From Auricularia sp. M13 (lineage: Eukaryota; Basidiomycota; Agaricomycetes; Auriculariales; Auriculariaceae), in the NCBI GenBank assembly GCA_037042915.1, contig CM073201.1, positions 3,675,674 through 3,739,673 on the forward strand: a stretch of 64,000 nucleotides of DNA. Reading direction: 5' to 3'. A program made the position numbers and the translations under genes. Each line of letters starts with the position of its first letter. Position 1 is the stretch's first letter. This document shows positions 1 through 10,370 of this stretch, one piece after another. The notes under the pieces are model-generated. The model was not told the origin of the DNA and ran no database searches. It worked only from the letters and a program-made list of their open reading frames with translations.

Positions 1-968
1 TCGATGCGTGGACATCCCGCGGTATGCACAAGTTTCCGCTGACGTCTTTTCGCGGCCATCTCATCCCACCCCATCGTTGCTTCTGCATTTCCGAGATCTG
101 GGCACTTCTGTCCCGTTCAGCGCTTCGCTGTGCGCCGATGTAACACGAGGCCGCGATATTCCATCTTGTGGTAAAGGTAAGATCTGTGTTGTGGTTGTGC
201 AAGCAGGTACACGTAACTTACCGCCATCGAAGCGTACGCTGTCTGGTCCTCCCCGATACGCGATCTAATCTGCAGTGACTCCGGCAGTCGGGAACATGAT
301 TCAGTTTCGGGATTCCTAGCCGGCACCCGGACCGGAGTCTGCCCTTTGTGTTCAAGCAATCCATTCAACAAACCCGGCAACCCTTGGCGCGCGTTCATGG
401 CGAGTGACTCGACGCTGCATCGATGTCGATGGGGATGGACTGAAGATAGCAGGTAGGTCAACAGCAGCCTTTCATCGATGAATGGCTAATGCACATTGCA
501 GGTGACCACCACGCCCCTCGAAGCGCGATGCGCGCCTCTCCCGAGAGATCACGACAAAGAGCTCAATGCACAAGCTTGCAGTCGGTTTGCACGTGTCCTA
601 AAAGGCAGATGATCCCGGACCGATAACAATGCCGGGAATACGTCGGCCACCTCACATCGGGGCTCTAGGCTCGTGCAGCACGGCAGCTGAGGGGCGCAGG
701 CTGCTCTGGCCGCGCGCCTCGCACGCCGCTTCCTCGAATCGTGCGCTTCGGCACGTAGGGAAAGCGCTTCGGGAGTGGACTGCGCACCGGGCACGATGCG
801 AGATTTGCCGGATTGGGCGATAGCCGCGGTTCGGTTGGACGTGGCGCGTTTCCTTTCAACAACCCAACCACCCGCGCGGTTTAAAGCGGGCGCATTCCGG
901 GAGTCCCTTGCTTGCCCTTTCCCCTCCAGCGTGCGCGGTGTCCCTTGCCCTCCTCCCCGTCCAACGCG
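1..968. other. Leading GC-rich stretch with no supported gene
   Basis: Open frames occur on both strands, but none starts well or shows convincing protein-like composition. Those at about 550-1290 on the minus strand are arginine- and alanine-rich, as expected from GC-rich antisense reading. The last few hundred bases probably hold the 5' untranslated region and promoter of the small gene at 969. Nothing else was recognised. Confidence 0.4.
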
Positions 969-1436
969 ATGCGCGCGCGCCAGCAGCCCGAGGAGATCGC
1001 GCACATCCTGGATCCATGCTACCACATCTCGCCCGCATCGCCGCGCCCGAGCATGCTGTCTGTGCGGTCCACAACGACATGGCGCGACGACACGGGCAAA
1101 CACGATCCCGACTTTAGGCCCTTCCCCGCGTCGCGCAGCCCGTCGTCGTCCAGCGGGTTCCACTCGCCGCGCGCGTCGTTCGATTATCCCATTGTGTCCG
1201 TGCCCGCGTCGCCGCCCAGCAAAGCCGAGCGTCGCGCGGCGCGGCGCGATCTCGATCCCGTCCTGCGCGAGGCGCTGCGCGCGCACGAGCGCGAAGTCGC
1301 GCGGGAGAACCGCCGGTCGTGGTTGTTGTGCTCGCGAAGGCGCAGACGCGACGATGAGGTCGATGACGTCCCTGTTTTCGAGTACGAGGATGCAGACGAG
1401 CCCGTGGCTACACCGTACGTTTATCCGTTTGTCTGA
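969..1436 (+). CDS. Small hypothetical protein, 155 aa
   Basis: The frame starts at an ATG and runs to a TGA without introns. The predicted protein is mostly disordered: a Pro/Ser-rich middle, an Arg/Glu-rich charged stretch around residues 80-125 that could form a helix, then a basic RRRRR patch followed by an acidic segment and a Tyr/Pro-rich tail. Codon use is strongly GC-ending, like the transporter gene downstream. The family is not recognised and no domain is visible. I prefer the ATG at 969 over an in-frame TTG 19 codons upstream. It could be a basidiomycete-specific small protein; the longer overlapping frames on the other strand and in other phases look like shadows of it. Confidence 0.5.
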   Translation: MRARQQPEEIAHILDPCYHISPASPRPSMLSVRSTTTWRDDTGKHDPDFRPFPASRSPSSSSGFHSPRASFDYPIVSVPASPPSKAERRAARRDLDPVLREALRAHEREVARENRRSWLLCSRRRRRDDEVDDVPVFEYEDADEPVATPYVYPFV

Positions 1437-4305
1437 CAGCGTCCGCGGCGCAGTGGCTCACGCGCTGGATCTGGATCACAGGACACGCGTCCCGCGCAAA
1501 GATCGCATCCGGCTTCAGCTCGCGGGCCTGTCGCTGCGCGTCGACCTTGCCGTCTTCCGCGCCAAGAAGAGGCTCCGGGCGCGCCTCGGGCTTTCATAGT
1601 GCGCAGCCGTCGCCATTGCCAATGGACACTCTCCGCGCGCACAACACATGCGCTCCCTCCGTGTCATGACGCGCAAGGGCGGGTCCTTTGCGCCCGACGC
1701 CTGTCCCGATTCCGTCCCGTCTTCGCCTTGGTCTTGGTCCACGTCACGTCGCATCGTCCCGTCGCATATGTCCCGCCCCGCACACCAATCGCCACTGACT
1801 GCTGATCTGTCCCGCATGCATGTTCCCTTTCGCTTCCACCGTTCTGTGTCGTGTCGACTGTATCCATGTACCCCTCCCGGTTTTGTGTTCTGCCCAGCGC
1901 CCACATGATCCACGCTTTCGCTCTGCTACGTCGCTGTTTCCGTTTCTGGTTCTGGTTCTGGTTTGGTCCCTGCACACTTGCAACTTGTATAACGCCCGCA
2001 CCGCAATTGAAACGACCCTTTCATGCCCTTGATTTCTCCGCGCTGTCCCTGAACCTGAAAGCGAGAGTCGGACCGAACGTGAATGAGAGGCCGTTCCCCA
2101 CACCGCGCCGACCTTTCCCCGCGCGCCCTTTCGCCCACGTTTTCCCGTCCGGATCGGCCATCCGAGTCTGCATAATGGTGAGAACGAGGCAGCGATGTCA
2201 TTTCTGTTAGTGCTCGGGCACGTGTTAGCTGGTGTGACTCGGGGCGCAGTGGACACGTGATCTATCTGCCGCGGCCGGGCGCTCCGGGTTCCCCGCATTC
2301 CGCGGACATTCTGTCAATTGAACTTGTCATGTCTGCGTCTGCGGTTTGTTTACTGTGATTTTGGGCGGCTCAGTCGTGAGGTCATATGATGCGTGTTTGG
2401 GGGATGGGATGGGTTTATCACCGTCCAGGCAGCCCGAGGCCTCGTTGTGAAGAAAAGTATTATCTGAGCCTCAGGATCCCAGATGCGCCGATCCAGATGG
2501 TGGACTACTGCCCGCTGCGGGTCTACATTGGGAAACAGCATGCGAGGAACGGCGGGATAGTATGATTGATCAGGTGCTACGACTCGGAGCTCTCTGCACG
2601 GCGTCAAGTTAGAAATGCATTCGGCATTCTGGTGGGCCGCCGCGGTGGCAGAAAGCATCCATCTAAATTGGAACGACGGCGCAAAATCAAAATGGTGGAC
2701 TGAGATAAGTACTAGATTAGAGAAAGATTGACAGCCTGACTCGGAGAAGACCGCGCACTGACCGAGTTTAATTCTATATCCAACGTGAGCACGAACTTTG
2801 AAACCCATTTGCAGCAACAGCGGGCCTTGGTGTTGTGGAATAAATGGTGCCGCTGCATTGGTAGGTACTACGTATGGGTCGAACATCGAGATCCTCGCCG
2901 CGCTGCTGGAGGGAACGGTGAGCTGTGCGAGCCGCCGGCGCGGAACGCACACCGCGAGTCCAAGCACCAGAATCAGATCAAACTCTGGCCTGCAGAGGCC
3001 TCGAGAATCGAGATGCACGCGCGCCGGGAAAGCCGCGGGATGTTGGAACACGTGCACATCACTGGATATAGCGCCAGGTTCATGCCACGTCGAGTGGGAT
3101 GTGCGTTTTCTCGGAGATCGCGGTACGCCAGGGTGCCGTTTGGTCCACTCGGCGTCGGGTTCGTGTGAACAAACCATGGACGGCACGCATCGTGCGCGTG
3201 CCTAATCGATTTTCGAGGAAGTAGTACGATTGAAATATGAAAGCATCATGTTGCTCATTAATATAGATGTATGGACCAGCGGCGCCAGAGAGTCGCCATT
3301 CTCTGGACAGTGAGAAGAGAGCACAGCATCAGATTCGGACATTAGAATGAGAGTGAAACAGCCAGTAGGTAGTATTTGGGATAGCAACGGAGGAGGTACT
3401 GCGATCGAGCGGGAGTTTGTTACTGTCCTGACTGTCCTGTCACAGCCCGTCGAGGCAAGTTGTCACCGCACACGGATCCCGAGTTCTAGTTCCGTTGAGA
3501 TTACGGTTTGAAGAGCCCGGCCATGTAGCCATTCTATCCGTGGACGAAGGATCTATATACCCATTCTCCGAGCAGATACTCTAACGAAGCTCCAACGCGT
3601 CAAGAGGTAGGTGACACGGGCAACAAACAGGACAACCAACCACTGAGTTGAGCCCGAGAGACCCGGATTTTGAGAATTGGGTTTGCAATTGGGGGATGCG
3701 CTGCGGAGTATGTTGCGGTTGGGTGGGAGAATCTCGAGAGGTATGCGGTGCTGCCTGCGGACTCTGAGCTCCGTACAACGACGGCTGCCTCGACAACAAG
3801 CCCATGCAGCTCTCAATAATACGCCAGGAGACGATGATGATGTGATGTACACTATTTTCCGGCGCGGGTGAGACGCGGATCCGTTTGCTTCAGGTCCACT
3901 CCGCGTCTGAATCCAGTCACTATACGGCCATCAGAGAAACAAGACGGGGCGATTGATGTTGAACAAGAGCTAGCTATTGGTAAGAGCGTGACGGTCAGGC
4001 AAGACTCTTCGTCAAGGCCAATCGAGATGCTTGCCCCGTCTTGAATAATTTCACAGTTCAACTAGTTACATGTACAAGTCATTTACTTTGAATCCACGAT
4101 TACAGAACGTGCATAGGTTTTTTAGTGGAGAACAACCACAACCTCCGACCGAGCTGAGCAATCGCCCCGTTCAAGAGTCTGTCGGGCCCGGGGGATCCAC
4201 TTGGCGCCCGCCTGGGATCCGCGGACGTGGCGGAGTCCGGCGGCAGTCTTGCACCCGGATTTTGGCTCTTGACCAGCAACTGACCACGACGCGCTATATG
4301 GCGGG
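1437..4305. other. Long intergenic stretch, no convincing gene
   Basis: About 2.9 kb without a well-supported gene. The first part (about 1640-2300) is pyrimidine-rich on the plus strand, with short runs of TCTGGTTC-type repeats near 1940-1965, compatible with 3' untranslated sequence. An open frame on the minus strand (about 2350-3177, first ATG at 3177) has a composition not clearly coding and no recognisable domain. The end, about 4050-4305, is presumably the promoter and 5' leader of the transporter gene. I see no RNA gene or mobile element here. Confidence 0.4.
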
Positions 4306-7300
4306 ATGGCACTGGACGCGCTAGAAGTGCCCGAGCCGTCGACGGGCGCGACGCTCGCCGAGCGCCGCGTGCTGTGGTGGAGGCGTATCCTCGTCAATTC
4401 CGTCTTCGTCGTTGCTTGGTGAGTACGATGCCGTTGCGCTCGCTGTGTTTGGTTTGGTGGGCTCGTTGCGCGTGGAGTTCTGGGTTGCGCGTACTTGGAT
4501 TGTGCTCGCTGTCTGGGTCGACGTGGACGCTGGCTTGGCTGGGACGCACGGCGATTAATTACGGCGCGCGCGTGTCACTGCTGCTAGCCCAGGCGAACCG
4601 GTTACCGCGCTGCGCTGCGCGCTGGACGAGCGAGCGTGGGTTCTGGGCGCTGTGGGCAGACGACACGCACGAGCGCTTTGCTTGACGTCGGCGAGCAAGC
4701 GGGCGCGCGCTGCCGGCAGACATGCTCGACGTTACGGCAGGCGCTGGCGGCCGCGGCGCACGGCATATGCTGCCAGACGGCGGGCTGCTCGGTGGTCTTT
4801 GGCTTGCGCTCGGCGTCGGTGTCGGCACTGGGCACCGGGCAAGTCTGCCCGCGTATCCTTGGTGCGCACCCGGTTGGCGAGTGACGCGCCTGCGAGCTGC
4901 TCGAGTCGGAGCCGGGCACGGCAGGCCGCGCGCCGGGGAGGCGGAGCCAGGCAGCCCTGCCCGCCGCGCGTACAGTGCTGTCGCGCCGTCTGCGAACCGG
5001 CGTACCGCGCGCTCCGGCGTCGGCGTCGGGCAAGCCGCCTCGTTGCGTGTCACAGCCGGCGTGCGACTGCTTCGGCGGTGGCTGCGCGCGGTCCATCGCG
5101 GCAGCGCGCATACTCGTGTTGGAGCTGGGCGCCGCCCCGCGAGCCCCGCGCACGCTGGGCATGGTCTTGTCTTAGCGTACAGTCCGTCTGCCAGCTCGCG
5201 GACGTCGAGCGCGAGCTCCAACAGCTGCGCGCGCTCGTCTATGCGTGTGCTTCGCGTTGGAGGCGGGCAAAGCAGCCTGCGCACGCCAAGTCGGCCAGCG
5301 CACCGCGCCTCGCGAGCGCCAGTCTCGCTCCCGTGCGCGTTCGCCCTGGTCTTCCCAGTCCGCCGCGCGTGCCGTTTACCAGCCAGCGTACGCCGCGCTC
5401 AAGCTCCAACGGCTGCGCGCGCTCGTCTATGCGTGTGCGTCGCGTTGGAGGCGGGCAAAGCAGCCTGCGCTCGCGGAGTTGGCCAGCGCACTGCGCCAGT
5501 CTCGCTCTCGCGCGCGTTCGTCCTGGTCTTCCCAGTCCGCCGCGCGCGTGCCGCTCGAGCTCCACCCGCTGCACTGCGCCCGCGCTTACTTCGCCTGTAT
5601 CCATCTCGTTCCCCAAAATGCTGATTTCAACCCGCGCTGCAGGTTCTCGTTCTCCGCGCTGCTGCTGCTGTACAACAAGGCGATCGTCAGCGCCGACCAC
5701 TTCAACTTTCCCTACCCGCTTTTCGGCACCGTCGTACAGGTGAGCGGCTTTCTTTGCCCCCGTCTACGTCCACCCGCACTCGTCGATGCCCGCGCTCGGC
5801 GTTGTCGACGCCATGCTGCCGTCCCTCTCGCACTTGCGCCATCCACCCCCGCGCTGCTAACTGCCATCTGTACCTTGCGCGCTTTTCTGTTTGCGCTGCG
5901 CTGCGCTCGCTGCTCGCTATTCTCCCCATCCCGCGCCATCTTCACCTGCTATACAGGCACAGCGCTCTGCGCGCTGGCGTACCGGCCCCGCGCTGCTCGC
6001 TGTGCGCCTCGTACCACACTACTTGCTGCCGATCCCGTCCTGCGTCGCTTTCCGCCATCCACGCCCTGTATTGGGCTCTCCTCTCCCATCTACTCCTGCA
6101 CTCGGCGCCGCTGCGCGCTGCGCGCTGCTCGCTGCCCACGTCGCTCCGCACCGCGCAACGCACGACCCGCCCCTCGCGCGCTGCCATCCACATCACATCG
6201 TGCGCTGCCCGTCCCTCACGCGCTGCTCCTCCCGCCTTCGTCCACTCCGTCCCGTCCCGCGCACCTCGCTAACATTCGCGCAGATGCCCATCCAGTTCGC
6301 GCTCGCGTCCGCCTGCCGATACCTGCGCCCGAACCTCTTCCGCCCAGCGAATAACCCCAGCAGGCGCGATTACTTGTATGTCCTTTCTTCGTGTGTGCAT
6401 CTTTCTCGCGTTTGTGCGATGGCGTCTTGATGTTGCGTTGGTGTGGTGGCGGCGTCTGGCGCGTTTGCGTTGGTGTGGCGGCGTCGTTGTCTGAGGTGTT
6501 GGCGTTGGCGTGGTGGCGTCTGGCTGGCGCGGTGTGCGGCGTCCGCTTGCCGTTGCGCTTCCGCGGCGTCGCCCGGCTGTCGCGTCTGCGCGGCGTCGTC
6601 CTAGTCTGACTCGTTTACGTGCCAGCCGCTGACCGTCGCGCTGGCACGGCGTCGCCGTCTGGCGCGTTTGCGCGGCGTCATTCGACCGTTGCGTTGGCGT
6701 GGCGTCGTCCGACCGTTGCGTCGTGGCGGCGTCGTCTGGCGCGCTTGCGCGGCGGCGTCAGGCTGTCGCGGTTGCGCGGCGGCGTTTGACCTGCGCGTTT
6801 GCGCTGCGTTGTCGTCATCTGACTGGCGCGTTGGCGCCGTCGTCCGGCTGTTGCGTTGGCGTGGCGGCGTCTGACGCGTTTGCGAGGCGTCGTCTAACAC
6901 GTTTCCGCGGCGTCGTCCAACGCGTGTTTCTTTCGTCGTCGTCGTTGGCTGACCTGAGCGTGATTTTTCTTTTGTAGCCTTAAAGTCCTCCCGACCGCCG
7001 CGGCGACGGGGCTCGATATCGGCCTCGGCAATTTGAGCTTGAAGATTATTACTGTGTCGTTGTATAGTGAGTCTTCTTGTTCACTCCTCGCCCCCTCCAC
7101 CTCGCGTCCTCTTTTTTGAGCCCTGTATATGTGGGCGCGCCGTGGTCGCCGTCGTTGCGCGATGGGCCGTGTGATGCGTTCGTTTGCCGTCCGCGCGCGC
7201 CCGCTGTCGTTCTGTCCGGGTTCATCATCCCCGGCGCGCCCCATTTCTTCTTCGTCTCCCGCCCGCTCGAACCCTCGTTTTTCGTCGGCGTGCGCGCGGG

Positions 7301-9403
7301 ACACCCAGACCTTTCGACGCTCGCGGGCGGGCCCTGCAACGCGTTGCCCGTCGTTTGTCTACGTTTGCTTGCTGCCCGCGCCCGCCGTTCTGCCTTTATC
7401 ACCCCCCCCCCCCCCGCGCACCCCCGGTCTGCCTTCAGCGTCGCACGCACTCGTCCATCCCTTCGTCCCCGTGCACCCGTTCTTCGCGCACATTCCTCCC
7501 CGCGCCGCGCGCAGGCGGCCGGGACACCTGTGCGCGGATCGGCGTCCTTGACCTGTGCGAGGGCTGGTCATCGCGTGTCGTCGCCGCAGGAGCCCGCTCC
7601 GTGTGCGCTGCGCGACGGCGCCCATAATCTTCGCGCGTGTTGGCATTCCGTACGCGGGCGTCGAGTGTTGCGGGCACTCCAGCGCGTTGAAGGCGCCTGG
7701 TCAAGCGCGCGGGCACTCCCTCCACCGCCTTGTGGGTACGCTGTCGAGTGGGTCGCGAGCTCGCCGTCGAACATATCGCGAGCCGTCTGTCTGACACGTT
7801 GGCGATACGTCGACCGCGTCGCGAACCTGCCACACAGCGCGTTCGAGCACTTTCGAGTGCGTCGGGGACACCCTGTCGAACGCGTCGCACCTACGCCATT
7901 GAGCGTTGCGGGCAGTTCATCGAGCGCGTTGTGGGAACGCAGTCAAGCGCATCGCGGGCACTCCGTGCATGCCACGGTCGAGCGCGTTCTCGTCAGCCCC
8001 GAACGCAGCGAGTCGCCCAGCTACCTCATTTCCTGGACCTCCATCGACGCCCTAGCCGCCGTCGTCCAGCTCGCTGGCGCCGTTGGCGTGGTTCATCGTG
8101 GAGTTGAGTGCGTCGCAGGCGTCGAGCGCGCGGGCGCGCCTTCGAGCTCACAACGCCGTACAAGCCGTCTGTCGAGGGCGATGCTTGGTCGCGCGTCGCG
8201 ATGGGCACTCTGCTGCTCTGCTTCCTCGGCGTCTTGCGCTGCATCCCTCGAGCCGCTCCAGTGCCGCTGCGCCATGAACGATGTTCTGAAGCGCGACACA
8301 TGTGCGCCCCTGGACGCACGAGTCTGTTGTCGTTGGAGGCGGCACACTGGTAGCGCGCTTCATTCGAGCTTTGTCCACTTCAGAATGCTCTGTTCTTCTT
8401 TCTATCCCGCGCGCCGTCGTACCTTGCTCATCGGATTCCTGCAGCGATGGTCAAGTCGTCCGCTCTCATATTCGTGCTCGGCTTTGCCTTCCTCTTCAAG
8501 CTCGAGAAATACTCGCACCGACTCGTCTTCGTCATCGGGCTCATCACCATCGGCGTCTTCCTCATGACGTTCCAAACGACCGCGTATGCGTGGGGCGGCG
8601 TGGCGCTGGTGCTCGCGAGCTCCGCGCTGGCAGGCTTCCGGTGGTCCATGACGCAGCTGCTGCTACGCCGCTCTGACGTCGGGCTGGACAACCCGGCCGC
8701 AACGATCTTCTGGCTCTCGCCGCTGATGGGCCTGACGCTCGCCATCGTCAGCCTGCCTGTGGACAACTGGCCGCGGATGTTCGCCGAGTCGCCGTTCTTC
8801 GCGACGTGGACGAGCACTCTGAAGACGGGCGCGATGCTCGGCCTGCCGGGCGCGCTGGCGTTCCTGATGGTCATGAGCGAGTTCTACCTCCTCCAGCGCG
8901 CGGGCATCGTCACGACGAGCATCGTCGGCATCTTCAAGGAGGTCGCGACGATTAGCCTGGGCGCATGGGTGTATGGCGATGTGGTCACGCCGCTCAAGGC
9001 GACGGGCATGGCGGTCACGCTGTGCGGCATTGCGATGTACAGCTACCATAAGTACCGCAAGAGCGTCGAGGGCGGCGGGGACGGGCATGGGCATGGGCAT
9101 GGGCCGGCTACGCGCGAGGTGGGCGAGGAGGGGTATGCGCTCGTGCCGCCTAAGGAGGACGACGAGGTGTTTGCTGTTGGGGTCGACGACGACGACGATG
9201 AGCGCGAGGGTGGACGGAGAAGGCTGAGCGACGACGATGATGGGCATCTGGCGCGACATAGACGACACTCGCTCACTGAGGCGGAGGACGCGGATAGCTT
9301 GTTGGAGCATGTCCGCGACGGCGAGGAGGACGCGCGGAGCGTGCGCACGGTCAATACCGTCAACACGATCGGGAGCACCGCGCGGCTGTGGAGGGAGCGG
9401 TAG
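4306..9403 (+). CDS. SLC35/TPT-family nucleotide-sugar-type transporter (SLC35C2/YMD8-like)
   Basis: Five exons join in phase: 4306-4418, 5643-5739, 6284-6375, 6978-7066 and 8445-9403, giving 449 aa. Introns begin GTGAGT, GTGAGC, GTATGT and GTGAGT and end in AG. The product is a multi-pass membrane protein of the drug/metabolite-transporter superfamily. Visible family signatures are LLLLYNKAIVS in exon 2, LDIGLGNLSLK in exon 4, and SLYTMVKSSALIF across the last splice. Known relatives act in Golgi/ER membranes and are thought to exchange nucleotide sugars or related substrates; the substrate cannot be read from sequence. After the last membrane helix there is a hydrophilic tail of about 110 residues with a Gly-His run and acidic stretches. 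The introns (1,224, 544, 602 and 1,378 bp) are far longer than the 40-70 bp introns elsewhere in the window. Confidence 0.85.
5213..5553 (+). repeat. Direct repeat inside intron 1 of the transporter gene
   Basis: Two tandem, diverged copies of a roughly 185-bp unit lie inside intron 1. The first begins near 5213 and the second near 5402. Both carry the same core, for example GAGGCGGGCAAAGCAGCCTG followed by a GCC-rich segment and CTTCCCAGTCCGCCGCGCG. Earlier parts of the intron look similar in composition but no longer align by eye. Confidence 0.75.
6390..6940 (+). repeat. Degenerate GC-rich tandem array filling intron 3
   Basis: Nearly all of intron 3 is made of loosely repeated words such as GGCGTC, GTCTGGCGCG and GCGTTTGCG, spaced about 20-30 bp apart. 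No reading frame or mobile-element signature is visible. It looks like local slippage expansion of a GGCGTC-type motif. Confidence 0.6.
7402..7415 (+). repeat. C14 homopolymer in intron 4
   Basis: An uninterrupted run of fourteen C residues lies inside intron 4 of the transporter gene. It is a likely site of length polymorphism or sequencing error. It does not affect the coding model. Confidence 0.9.
7630..8160 (+). repeat. Degenerate tandem array in intron 4 of the transporter gene
   Basis: Words like GTCGAGCGCGTTG, GCGGGCACTCC and TCAAGCGC recur about every 30 bp in varying forms. The array differs in sequence from those in introns 1 and 3. A long stop-free frame crosses this region into the last exon, but it is low in complexity and the splice sites show it to be intronic. 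Confidence 0.55.
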
Positions 9404-9738
9404 CGGCCCGCCGAGGCTCGGTCGCGGGCGCGAGAGCGACCCGGTCGAGCAGCAGCGACTTGGTCCACGGGGCGGCAGCTAGGGAGCGTCTGCCTTATTT
9501 TATTTCCTGTGCGTGCGCAAAGTATTGATGAAGGCGGCGTGGATAGATAGAGGCTCGAACTGAATCTTGGGACGTGGTATCTTGTGCATTAGGACTTGTC
9601 ATACTCATACATCCGCTCTTTCTTGCTTGCGTCTGACGCGGGGGACTCGCATTAAGGTGATTCTTCCTTGGCAACGGACGAGGCGCACGGCGTCTGGACT
9701 CTGCAGTGATTGTAGATGAATCAATGGTGGAGCCTGTG
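9404..9738. other. Short convergent intergenic region
   Basis: The transporter gene (plus) and the disrupted transcription factor gene (minus) end toward each other with 335 bp between their stop codons. It probably holds both 3' untranslated regions. No further feature is seen. Confidence 0.6.
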
Positions 9739-10356
9739 TTACATTTGCGAGGGGTGTGCGGGGTCATCTAACATGAGCCAGGTGGACTCGAGCTGCGCGT
9801 AGGCAGCGTCTCCGGTGAAAAGCGGTGGGTATGGGTGGCTGTGGAAGGTGTGCGTGTCGTTCTGGGTAGGGAAAACAGGTATCCGAGGCAGGAAGAGATG
9901 CGGGTGGACGAGTAGGCTGGAGTTCTCGGTGAAGGGTTGCGCGAACAGCGGTTGGGTGCTGACGCCGTCGAGGAGCACGCCGTCTGGTGTTCTGGGAGGA
10001 GACTCCGTGTCAGCCTGCGATTCTGCAGCGCGGGAGGACTGTTGCTCGGTGAATCAGCGTCGGTGTGAACACGTCACGCGTGGCAGTTGATGTCGGCGGT
10101 ACTCACCTGCCCCGACTCGCCGTTCGCGAGCAAAGCCTGCATTTTTGCAAGTGCTTCTCGCAGCTGCATATTCTCCTCCAGGAGCGACGGGCACTGCTGG
10201 CAGGCGGAGGTGCGCCCGGGGACCGTACGACGGTCTTGTTCGGGGTTCCAGACGCACTGGGAACGACGCGTCTGGTTAGATACCACGCGAGTTTAGATAT
10301 AGAAAGCGTACCTGCAGTCCTTTTGCGGCACACGCTGTGCATGTCCCAGAGAGAGG

Positions 10357-10370
10357 CCCGTTGCATTTGG
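10357..10370. repeat. Target site duplication, left copy
   Basis: The 14-bp sequence CCCGTTGCATTTGG directly precedes the inserted element and is repeated exactly after it at 12225-12238. Removing one copy and the element restores an open zinc-cluster exon. Confidence 0.85.

Noticed and set aside
549-1286. A 245-codon minus-strand frame
   Set aside because: Arg/Ala-rich, opposite a better plus-strand frame in GC-rich DNA; typical antisense shadow without a domain.
2350-3177. A roughly 275-codon minus-strand frame
   Set aside because: No domain, uneven composition, and no splice or promoter support; kept only as unannotated sequence.
7077-8567. A 496-codon open frame in the plus strand
   Set aside because: It spans intron 4 of the transporter gene and is repeat-rich and low in complexity. 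The splice sites at 7067 and 8444 join conserved transporter sequence across it.
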